This document shows, one piece after another, positions 10,659 through 17,330 of a stretch of DNA of 64,000 bases. The DNA is from Capnocytophaga stomatis. GTDB lineage: Bacteria; Bacteroidota; Bacteroidia; Flavobacteriales; Flavobacteriaceae. Below the pieces are notes generated by a model that did not search any database, had not been told where the DNA came from, and worked only from the letters and a program-made list of their open reading frames with translations. A program made the position numbers and the translations under genes. The first letter of the stretch is position 1; the number at the start of each line of letters is the position of its first letter. The stretch spans positions 310,001 through 374,000 of the forward strand of contig NZ_CP022387.1 in assembly GCF_002302635.1 (NCBI RefSeq). The letters run 5' to 3'.

Positions 10659-11372
10659 TTTACAGCTACATCTATTCTGAAAAATAGAAATTATAACATA
10701 CAGAACGATAATCATCGGGATAGCAATGAGTTGGAAAAATAATAGTCCCAATACACTAACTATCAGAAACATATATTTTATCTTGTTATTCTGAAAGGAA
10801 TAATCCTTAAATTTTAATGCAAATAGCGGAATTTCGGCATTTAACATATAACTGCTCAAAAGAGTAATTCCCGCCAAAATCCACGTATTTTGCAAAACAT
10901 TTTGAAACAAATCCGCAGAGTGATACTGTAAAATAACAGGCAAGGACAAGATAAACAATGCATTAGCAGGGGTTGGCAAGCCTATAAAACCCGTAGTCTG
11001 ACGAGTGTCTATATTAAATTTCGCTAATCGATATGCTGAAGCTAAGGTGATTAGAAATCCGAAGTAAGGGAATATTTCTGAAAATAAACCACCATTTTGA
11101 GTTACAAAATCGCTTTTTGAAAGAAGCTGAAACATTCCCACGCCCGGAACCACTCCCGAAGTTACCATATCAGCAAGCGAATCCAGCTGCAATCCCAAAT
11201 CGGACTTTACATTTAACAGACGTGCAAAAAATCCGTCAAAAAAATCAAAAAATATACCCAATGCCACAAAAAAGAAAGCCCAATCCAATCTGCCCTGAAC
11301 AGCCAAAACAACAGCTATTGTTCCGCAAAACAAATTTAATAAAGTGATAATATTAGGAATTTGTTTTCTCAT
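10653..11372 (-). CDS. pssA: CDP-diacylglycerol-serine O-phosphatidyltransferase
   Basis: Integral membrane enzyme that makes phosphatidylserine from CDP-diacylglycerol and serine, the precursor of phosphatidylethanolamine. The CDP-alcohol phosphatidyltransferase motif DG-x2-AR-x8-G-x3-D-x3-D is complete (DGFFARLLNVKSDLG then LQLDSLAD). Several membrane segments follow. I set the start at MRKQIPNIITL (11372), which gives 239 residues; the longer frame to 11417 adds 15 residues unlike the family. No psd gene is adjacent. Confidence 0.92.
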   Translation of the reverse strand: MRKQIPNIITLLNLFCGTIAVVLAVQGRLDWAFFFVALGIFFDFFDGFFARLLNVKSDLGLQLDSLADMVTSGVVPGVGMFQLLSKSDFVTQNGGLFSEIFPYFGFLITLASAYRLAKFNIDTRQTTGFIGLPTPANALFILSLPVILQYHSADLFQNVLQNTWILAGITLLSSYMLNAEIPLFALKFKDYSFQNNKIKYMFLIVSVLGLLFFQLIAIPMIIVLYVIISIFQNRCSCKL

Positions 11373-11441
11373 CTTAAAAAAGCAACACACAAGATGAAAA
11401 CCAAATAAAGCTCTCATCTTATGTGTTTTACATATGTTTTA

Positions 11442-12257
11442 TTATTCGCACTTATCTTTATCTAAATAATCAGGAACGCCATTTTTATTACAATCCGGCA
11501 AGGTAGTTACTCCATAATCATCACGTTTGATTTCTTTGATGGAAGGAATACCATCTCTGTCGTGGTCTGCGTTTTTGGTTTTTATCAAATGTATGATAAA
11601 TATGAGCGGAGAATATGCAGGAATTCTTCCTGTCGCCGAGTTAAAATAAGCCACGCCTGATGGCATAAAGAACACCCCTACTCCACCATCGTTCGGGATA
11701 GTTAATGTTCCGTCTGCATTTGACATCACTCCTGATTTTGAATCTTTTAACAAAGAAACAGCCTCTCTGAAACCTAAAACAGAACCCAAGTTTCCTTCAC
11801 TTTTAGCACCTAACAAATCCATCCAGTTGGAGCGTGTATATCCCACCGTTCTGTCAAATTCCTTGCCGTTTAGCAGTTGTCCTTTGTAAGCCACAAAAAC
11901 AGAATCTGCAATAGTTGATTTTTCTCCAGTACCCTCCTGTACAGGCAAATAGTACATTTTATGACGTACTCTTTTATTATTTATATCGTGAACATCCAAT
12001 TCCACAGTTTTAACTTTTTCAAACAAAGATGTTTCCGTTGCGTTTTTCCCTGCAATGGTATCTAACGTAACTTCATTATTTTCAAACTTATAGAAATGTG
12101 TTTTTAAATATGATACAATTGAAGACTCATTTTCATCTCGTACTTCTGTTACATCACGAGGAGGAGTTACTTTTTTATTATCGTCGTCATCTTTTTTACA
12201 CGAAACCGCCACCAACGCCGATAACAAACTGATACTGAATATAGTTTTCTTTACCAT
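11442..12257 (-). CDS. FKBP-type peptidyl-prolyl isomerase lipoprotein with TSP3-like tail
   Basis: Predicted lipoprotein of 271 residues. The signal peptide ends in the lipobox VSC with Cys20, followed at once by KKDDDD. This fits the Lys plus acidic export signal that sends lipoproteins to the cell surface in Capnocytophaga. The middle holds an FKBP fold (ADSVFVAYKGQLLNGKEFDRT). The last 40 residues contain two Asp/Asn-rich calcium-binding-like segments, DHDRDGIPS and NKNGVPDYLDKD, resembling thrombospondin type 3 repeats. GldI of gliding flavobacteria is a related FKBP lipoprotein, but I cannot assign orthology. The start at 12257 is chosen for the signal peptide. Confidence 0.82.
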   Translation of the reverse strand: MVKKTIFSISLLSALVAVSCKKDDDDNKKVTPPRDVTEVRDENESSIVSYLKTHFYKFENNEVTLDTIAGKNATETSLFEKVKTVELDVHDINNKRVRHKMYYLPVQEGTGEKSTIADSVFVAYKGQLLNGKEFDRTVGYTRSNWMDLLGAKSEGNLGSVLGFREAVSLLKDSKSGVMSNADGTLTIPNDGGVGVFFMPSGVAYFNSATGRIPAYSPLIFIIHLIKTKNADHDRDGIPSIKEIKRDDYGVTTLPDCNKNGVPDYLDKDKCE

Positions 12258-12301
12258 ACAAAAATTATATTTTTTTGAGGGTGCAAGATACGAAATTATA
12301 T

Positions 12302-12309
12302 TATTTTTG
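12302..12309 (+). promoter_or_regulatory. Promoter -7 box for the S4-domain gene
   Basis: TATTTTTG matches TAnnTTTG and lies 37 bases before the ATG at 12347, in the short space between divergent genes. Confidence 0.45.
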
Positions 12310-12346
12310 CACCATACTTTATAAATATTTAATATCAAAGATTTTT

Positions 12347-12742
12347 ATGAGAATTGATAAATTCCTATGGTGTGTGCGTTATTTCAAAACCCGAAATATC
12401 GCAACGGAAGCCTGCAAAAAAGGACACATACGCATTAACGGTGAGGCAGTTAAGCCATCGCGGGAAGTTTTCGTTGGCGATAAAATTATCGTTCGTAAAA
12501 ATCAGATTAACTACGAATTAAAAGTTTTGGACGTTCCCCTTTCAAGAGTTGGAGCAAAATTGGTGGATTTATACCGACACGATTTAACTCCCCCAGAAGC
12601 CTTTGAGCAAGCTGAAATACAAAAACTTGCACAAGAATATTACCGACAAAAAGGAGAAGGACGCCCCACCAAAAAAGACCGCCGTGCCATTGACAATCTC
12701 CTCAACGAAATTGATGATGACGATGATTTTTTTGATGAGTAA
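12347..12742 (+). CDS. S4-domain RNA-binding protein (Hsp15-like)
   Basis: A 131-residue basic protein starting MRIDKFLWCVRYFKTRN, the typical start of HslR/Hsp15-type S4 proteins. E. coli Hsp15 rescues stalled 50S subunits carrying nascent chains. The S4 fold covers residues 1-60 (KGHIRINGEAVKPSREVFVGDKI). A linker and an acidic end (DDDDDFFDE) follow. A longer reading frame from 12275 lacks family similarity upstream of the ATG at 12347. It is divergent from the FKBP gene. Confidence 0.88.
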   Translation: MRIDKFLWCVRYFKTRNIATEACKKGHIRINGEAVKPSREVFVGDKIIVRKNQINYELKVLDVPLSRVGAKLVDLYRHDLTPPEAFEQAEIQKLAQEYYRQKGEGRPTKKDRRAIDNLLNEIDDDDDFFDE

Positions 12743-12841
12743 GAGATGTTATTATTAAAGTTTAATAAGAAGGAGACAATTCTTAGTAATTTGTTAGGCT
12801 GCCTTGTATTCCTATATTTTAAATTAGTAACTTCAAAAATA

Positions 12842-12905
12842 GGGGACAACTATACAAAACAGTGTTAAGATGTCTTTTTTAATTCAAAGTTGTATAGTTA
12901 TCCCC
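12842..12905. repeat. Inverted repeat, large-loop hairpin
   Basis: Arms of 16 bases at 12842-12857 (GGGGACAACTATACAA) and 12890-12905 pair with one mismatch across a 32-base loop. It lies 16 bases beyond the stop of the minus-strand beta-barrel gene and could terminate it, since on that strand the hairpin is followed by TATTTTTG. The long loop and GGGG ends also resemble a small mobile-element remnant. I see no flanking direct duplication. Confidence 0.6.
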
Positions 12906-12921
12906 TCCTTAATAATTTATA

Positions 12922-13560
12922 TTAAAATTTGTAGCCTACCCCTATTTGGAAAGTACGATTTTTAACTGTCGAGCCTTTTTCTTGTGCCAAATTTGTTACG
13001 CCAAAATTGAAATTAGCATCAAAAAACACTCCCATTGGTAAATTATATTCCAAACCAATACCTAACCCGAAATCAAAGTTATTATCATTAATCTTTTCTG
13101 ATCTTTTTTCACCACCAATTTTTGAGCTTGCATTTACCAAGTAACCGATATTCAACCCTGCTTTAGGACGGAACCCTGCAATATCATATTTTAACCAAAC
13201 GGGCAAGTTAATAAGCCCCAAGGTAATGTAAGAATCTTTATCAAAATCTTGTTTTATAGTCCGACTGCCAAAGGTTCCCGTCATTGATTTCAATGTAGCT
13301 CCTTGTTGTGAGTATGCCAGCCCTGCCTCTATAAAAAGTTGATCGGAAAGCCCTAATTCAGCAAAAGCTCCCACGTGAAAGCCCGTTTTAAAACCTGTTT
13401 CAACATCCACATTATATGAATGCCCTGCCTCTGTTTCTGAACCTTTAAATGATACTGTTGATATGTTAAGCCCTGTTCTTGCACCAAATTTAACCTCTTG
13501 TGCTTGTGTTGTAAAAATAGTTGCAATGGCAACCGTTACCGCAATTATAAAATTCTTCAT
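12922..13560 (-). CDS. Outer-membrane beta-barrel protein (porin-like, PorT family)
   Basis: A 212-residue protein with a signal peptide (MKNFIIAVTVAIATIFTTQAQ, cleavage after QAQ) and alternating beta-strand character. It has the N-terminal FGARTGLNIS start and ends in FQIGVGYKF with a C-terminal Phe, as in small flavobacterial outer-membrane barrels of the PorT/OmpW-like type. No substrate can be named. It is 41 bases downstream of the lipocalin-like lipoprotein gene on the same strand and is probably co-transcribed with it. Confidence 0.8.
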   Translation of the reverse strand: MKNFIIAVTVAIATIFTTQAQEVKFGARTGLNISTVSFKGSETEAGHSYNVDVETGFKTGFHVGAFAELGLSDQLFIEAGLAYSQQGATLKSMTGTFGSRTIKQDFDKDSYITLGLINLPVWLKYDIAGFRPKAGLNIGYLVNASSKIGGEKRSEKINDNNFDFGLGIGLEYNLPMGVFFDANFNFGVTNLAQEKGSTVKNRTFQIGVGYKF

Positions 13561-13601
13561 TTTTGTAAAATTAAAACGTTAAAAAATATTTAAAAGACAC
13601 C

Positions 13602-14210
13602 TTATTGTTTTTCCATTATAATAAAACCGTTCATAAAAACATTCATATCTACAGGCAATTCCAAATTGTGTTGTTGTAAAAATTGCTTTCCTCGTTCATA
13701 AGTTGAACGTGTCCCTCTTTTCATTTCTTCTGAATAGGAAAGTTTTAAAGTTCTGCCTGAAAGGCTTTCTATGTTAAAAAACTCTACCTCTCCAGAACTT
13801 CCATCATTACTCTTACCATATATAATGATTTTTTTTTCTCGTATTTTGTATTTCACACTACCTTCAGTTGCCGCCTCATCAAAATCAAATAAAGGGTAAC
13901 ACTCCGCATATGAGGAGAACCCATAATATTTTTCATTATTCTTTTTAGGATCCACTGATGATACATAATATACGCCTCTGATATCACCATTAGCTAAAAA
14001 CTTAAATACAGAGCTATTGATGCAATGGTTTGCTTGTCTATCCGCTTCCGTCAAATTAGGTATTTGTGAGGTACGCTTCCCACCCACTTCACTGTCAACT
14101 ATCCTCCAAGTTCCTACAATTTCAGGGTAGTCTCCCGTAGCAGAATTTTCATCCTTACCGCAACCGATAACACCTATTATCAAAGCTGCCATTACTAAAA
14201 TTTTTCTCAT
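13602..14210 (-). CDS. Lipocalin-like surface lipoprotein
   Basis: A 202-residue predicted lipoprotein. The lipobox GVIGC puts the lipid cysteine at residue 17, followed by GKDEN, which again fits the Lys plus acidic surface-export signal. The mature part begins with PEIVGTWRIVDSEV, the usual opening of small lipocalin-like proteins in Bacteroidota. Strands with FKFLANGDIRGVYYVSS follow. Ligand unknown. It is the upstream partner of the beta-barrel gene. The 390 bases upstream hold no gene but a periodic array. Confidence 0.72.
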   Translation of the reverse strand: MRKILVMAALIIGVIGCGKDENSATGDYPEIVGTWRIVDSEVGGKRTSQIPNLTEADRQANHCINSSVFKFLANGDIRGVYYVSSVDPKKNNEKYYGFSSYAECYPLFDFDEAATEGSVKYKIREKKIIIYGKSNDGSSGEVEFFNIESLSGRTLKLSYSEEMKRGTRSTYERGKQFLQQHNLELPVDMNVFMNGFIIMEKQ

Positions 14211-14386
14211 TGTTATTAAAAATATTAAAATTACCCCTACTCTGTTACAGGCTTTTCGGGTTACGCCTTATTTTAATGAATAAATATTCAATGAACAAAG
14301 AATAATTATACAATGAACAAGTAACAGTTCTTATAAAGAAATATTGTTCATTATTAATTTTTCATTGTCTTTTTCTATTTTTTTAG

Positions 14387-14597
14387 GGTTTAACACTCCA
14401 TTTTACCGGTTCCGAACCGCATTTAGACAGTTCTGAACTGTATTTACTCCCTCAAATAACCTCTAAATTACGGTTTAAAACTCCTTTTTTGCGGTTATGA
14501 ACTCCAATTTATCAGTTCTGAAGTGCTTTTTACCAATCTGCAACCTAATTTTTATGGTTCTGAACCGCATTTTATAGGTCTAAAATTTTTAAAATAG
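14387..14597. repeat. Degenerate tandem array with 21-bp period
   Basis: Ten adjacent units of 21 bases (one of 22) fill this stretch with no gap. Units start at 14387, 14408, 14429, 14451, 14472, 14493, 14514, 14535, 14556 and 14577. The best units read GGTTCTGAAC followed by CGCATTTTATA; others diverge strongly but keep GGTT or AGTT at the start and a T-run near base 15. On the plus strand units translate as variants of GSEPHFT, on the minus strand as variants of GKMRFRT. Neither strand has a full-length ORF. It lies directly past the stop of the 156-residue gene. Confidence 0.8.
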
Positions 14598-14602
14598 AAT
14601 TT

Positions 14603-15073
14603 TTATTGCTTGGTTGTGCGTTTTCCGGACTTAAAAAACTGACTTAAAGCCTCCCAAATGGATTTAATTCCCGGAATATTCTCCTTACTTAAAAATCGGA
14701 TATGTCGGTAAAAACTAAGCGAATTGAAATAATTATCGTGGTCAAGCAATACTTTGGTGTCCGAAAGCTGTTCGGCAAGGTTTTCAAGTCGTTGCAAACG
14801 AGTTTCAATTTGTGTGCGAGCCAGAAAATCGCGGTCATATTCTTCCTTATCCAAAAAACTCGGCACATACTGGGGATACTGCTCCATTAGCTCCTTGCAT
14901 TTGTTTACAAAAAGTTTGTTCTGCTCAGCGATACTGCCATACTGCCTACGCTCATCGGGAGTTAGGTTTACCGTTTTGCTTTTCAGTACGGTTTCAATAG
15001 TTTGAAGGGCTACGTCAATCTTGCTCAGCTCCTCATCGGTAAAAGATACCTGAATCAAATTTTCAAAAGCCAT
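14603..15073 (-). CDS. Conserved-looking protein of unknown function, 156 residues
   Basis: I do not recognise a named family. The protein is soluble and largely helical, with heptad-like Leu spacing in KTLDVALQTIETVLKSK-type and ETRLQRLENLAEQLSDTKVLL segments. No signal peptide or catalytic motif is visible. The codon use and clean ORF support it as a real gene. It is isolated: a 21-bp array follows its stop and a strong hairpin plus GCTGT microsatellite lie upstream. The Lys/Arg-rich end (KSGKRTTKQ) recalls the basic heptads encoded by the array on the same strand, which may be coincidence. Confidence 0.7.
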   Translation of the reverse strand: MAFENLIQVSFTDEELSKIDVALQTIETVLKSKTVNLTPDERRQYGSIAEQNKLFVNKCKELMEQYPQYVPSFLDKEEYDRDFLARTQIETRLQRLENLAEQLSDTKVLLDHDNYFNSLSFYRHIRFLSKENIPGIKSIWEALSQFFKSGKRTTKQ

Positions 15074-15115
15074 ATCTATACATTTTAAATTGTTAACTTA
15101 CAAGAAAATAAAAAA

Positions 15116-15153
15116 ATCCGCTTGATGGAGAAAGTTCTCTCCATCAAGCGGAT
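15116..15153. terminator. Perfect 16-bp hairpin
   Basis: Arms ATCCGCTTGATGGAGA (15116-15131) and TCTCCATCAAGCGGAT (15138-15153) pair perfectly around a 6-base loop. An A-rich flank at 15102-15116 gives a U-tract on the minus strand. It lies 43 bases upstream of the 156-residue gene and 350 bases past the glycosyltransferase, so it could end read-through from that operon. Confidence 0.65.
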
Positions 15154-15192
15154 ATATATTTTAAAAAATTATATTATCTCGGCTGTCTAAAC

Positions 15193-15255
15193 GCTGTGCT
15201 GTGCTGTGCTGTGCTGTGCTGTGCTGTGCTGTGCTGTGCTGTGCTGTGCTGTGCT
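15193..15255. repeat. GCTGT pentanucleotide microsatellite
   Basis: 63 bases of uninterrupted GCTGT, about 12.6 copies, in an otherwise AT-rich intergenic stretch. The only plus frame running through it stops at once on each side (TAA at 15162 and 15255), so it is not inside a gene here. The tract lies about 120 bases upstream of the minus-strand 156-residue gene. Confidence 0.95.
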
Positions 15256-15499
15256 AAGGCACGTACAAATATACTGATTTTATGTGAATTACACAAGTTT
15301 TTCATAGTATTTTTATGCTTGGAGTTGAGTTAATGTATGTGGGGGCAAATGTATAAAAATTAACTATAATACAAAATATTTCAACGAAATTTAACAAAAA
15401 GATTTAGAAGATAAGAATGTCAAGAAATGAAAGTAGAAGATTTTTATCCTAAAAATCAGTATTATCTGTGAAATCTGTGAGAAATATCTTTGGCAAATA
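15256..15499. other. Intergenic stretch, no gene seen
   Basis: AT-rich sequence between the microsatellite and the glycosyltransferase. The only structure noted is ATCTGTGAAATCTGTGAG near 15464-15481, similar to dispersed ATCTGTG-type repeats; a related remnant lies near 50835. No ORF or RNA gene is evident. Confidence 0.5.
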
Positions 15500-16357
15500 T
15501 TAATTTTCTTTAAAAACCTTCGCCAAAATTTTCTTCCAACGGTAATTTCTAATCCATTTGCCCTGCTCAGGAGTCACTAAAAATTCTTGTTTCTCCTGTT
15601 TGGCTTTGAAATAACCTCGCAAATAATCTTTGAATAAATCAATTTTTTTCTTTTTAAAAGCCAATTTGCCCGAAGCCAAAACAGAAAGCAAAAGACCATA
15701 ACGTAAACGATAGAAAACACTTCCTTGCAAAAAACGAGCATTCAGATTATATCCCGCTCCCGTTGGTCGTAAATGCTTAACTTTCAATGTATCATCTGTT
15801 TTTACTTCCCAACCATAGAAGCGAGCCAAAAGCTCATCGGCTGTATCCCAACCCATTGCAGTTTTCAGTCCTCCAATATCTGAAAAACAGGCTTTTCGGT
15901 AGGCTTTAACTGCACCTCGGAGGTGGTCTTTGTTTGTCAGATTTTCCAAAACCCAATTGCCGTTTTTTTCCACATAACAGAATCCCCCACACATACCAAC
16001 TTTCTGATTTTCATAAAAATGATTCGCTAAAACTTCTAAATAATTAGGTGGGAAAATCAAATCTGCATCAAATTTGCAAATTACATCTATGTTTTCTTTC
16101 AAAAGAGGCAACCCCGCATTAAATGCCTGAACTACTTTACTTCCAGGCAAATGCGTAGCTCCCTCTTCTCTACGCAATACTGTCAGAGAAGGGTTTTCTT
16201 GCTTAATTTTTTCTAAAATTTGAGGAGTTGAATCGGTGGAGCAATCATCAACGACGATAACTTGCAGAGGCTTTTTCGTTTGTTTGAAAAGAGATTCTAA
16301 CGTTTTTTCAATACAATCTGCTTCATTATGAGCAGGAATGATAATTCCAAAGTTCAT
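15500..16357 (-). CDS. Family 2 glycosyltransferase
   Basis: A 285-residue GT-A enzyme. It shows the nucleotide-sugar fold start FGIIIPAHNEADCIEKTLESL, the acidic VVDDCSTDSTPQIL segment and the metal-binding DxD in CKFDADLIFPP. A basic, possibly membrane-associated C-terminal part follows. The acceptor is unknown. It is the last gene of a minus-strand run, 13 bases after divIC/ftsB, which points to envelope glycan or lipid modification, though position alone does not prove this. Confidence 0.85.
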   Translation of the reverse strand: MNFGIIIPAHNEADCIEKTLESLFKQTKKPLQVIVVDDCSTDSTPQILEKIKQENPSLTVLRREEGATHLPGSKVVQAFNAGLPLLKENIDVICKFDADLIFPPNYLEVLANHFYENQKVGMCGGFCYVEKNGNWVLENLTNKDHLRGAVKAYRKACFSDIGGLKTAMGWDTADELLARFYGWEVKTDDTLKVKHLRPTGAGYNLNARFLQGSVFYRLRYGLLLSVLASGKLAFKKKKIDLFKDYLRGYFKAKQEKQEFLVTPEQGKWIRNYRWKKILAKVFKEN

Positions 16358-16370
16358 ATAACTTTAATTT

Positions 16371-16679
16371 TCAATCTATTGTATCGTATTCTATTATAAA
16401 AATTTCCTCGTTATCGTGCTTTAAGTAATATGCCTCTCTTCCCATTTTCTCTTTTCCCTCGTCGGTATTGAGGATTTTCAGACTTTTTCTGTCCTTCTCT
16501 ATTTCCTTTTCTAAAAACTGTTTTTGCTTGTTCAGTTTTTTAATTTCCTTATTTAACTCCCTGTGTGTCAATAGAGAATTTGCGTCAAAGAAAGCCATCC
16601 AGACGAAGAAAAAAAGAAGTATAAAAGCATACAACCTATACCCTTTCAAAAGTGCAATGTATTGAAAAACAGACTTCAT
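16371..16679 (-). CDS. Septum formation initiator (DivIC/FtsB family)
   Basis: A 102-residue single-pass membrane protein of the divisome. A short cytoplasmic end is followed by a membrane segment at about residues 17-34 and a periplasmic coiled coil (LNKEIKKLNKQKQFLEKEIEKDRKSL). The family end (GREAYYLKHDNEEIFIIEY) is present. The first base of its start overlaps the last base of the udk stop region, so the two are translationally coupled. Its place after udk is common in flavobacteria. Confidence 0.88.
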   Translation of the reverse strand: MKSVFQYIALLKGYRLYAFILLFFFVWMAFFDANSLLTHRELNKEIKKLNKQKQFLEKEIEKDRKSLKILNTDEGKEKMGREAYYLKHDNEEIFIIEYDTID

Positions 16680-17299
16680 CAGGAAACAGTTTGATAAATT
16701 CGGTTATGAACAATGGTTCTTATAATATCAATAGCTACATTGTTTCTTTTGTTATTCGGGATGATGATATCGGCATACTCTTTCGTAGGTTCAATAAACT
16801 GCAAATGCATTGGTTTTAAGGTAGTTTGATAACGATTCAGAACTTCTTCCACGTCTCTGCCTCGTTCCGTGGTATCTCTTTTAATACGTCTAATCAATCG
16901 CTCATCCGAGTCGGCGTGAACATAAATTTTGATATCGAACAAATTACGGATATCAGCGTGCGAAAAAATCAAAATTCCCTCAACGATAATCACTTTCGTA
17001 GGATTTATCAGTACGGTTTCGCCCGTGCGATTATGTTCTACAAATGAATATACAGGGCTTTCTACCGATTTTCCTTCTTTAAGAGCAATCAAATGTTCTT
17101 TCAATAAATCAAAATCAATAGAACTCGGATGGTCAAAATTAACTTTAACCCTTTCAGAATAAGGCAAATGACTCATATCCCGATAATATGAATCCTGTGA
17201 AACTACCGTTACTTCCTTTCCTGACAATTCTTTAACTATCTGATTTACAACAGTTGTTTTTCCACATCCTGTTCCTCCCGTAATTCCTATGATTAGCAT
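16679..17299 (-). CDS. udk: Uridine kinase
   Basis: Phosphorylates uridine and cytidine in pyrimidine salvage. The 206-residue protein starts with the P-loop GGTGCGKT at residues 8-15. The substrate segment VNFDHPSSIDFDLL and the helix with RRIKRDTTERGRD are conserved. Length is typical. It sits between murA (31 bases upstream) and divIC on one strand. Confidence 0.95.
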   Translation of the reverse strand: MLIIGITGGTGCGKTTVVNQIVKELSGKEVTVVSQDSYYRDMSHLPYSERVKVNFDHPSSIDFDLLKEHLIALKEGKSVESPVYSFVEHNRTGETVLINPTKVIIVEGILIFSHADIRNLFDIKIYVHADSDERLIRRIKRDTTERGRDVEEVLNRYQTTLKPMHLQFIEPTKEYADIIIPNNKRNNVAIDIIRTIVHNRIYQTVS

Positions 17300-17330
17300 T
17301 TTTAATTATATATAAAGTATTTATTCTCTG

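Noticed and set aside
14387-14597. Possible CRISPR array
   Set aside because: Units are directly adjacent 21-bp degenerate repeats with no unique spacers of constant length, and no cas gene is present.
15193-15255. GCTGT tract as part of a phase-variable coding region
   Set aside because: The plus frame through the tract is closed by stops at 15162 and 15255, and no supported gene spans it; only a regulatory effect remains possible.
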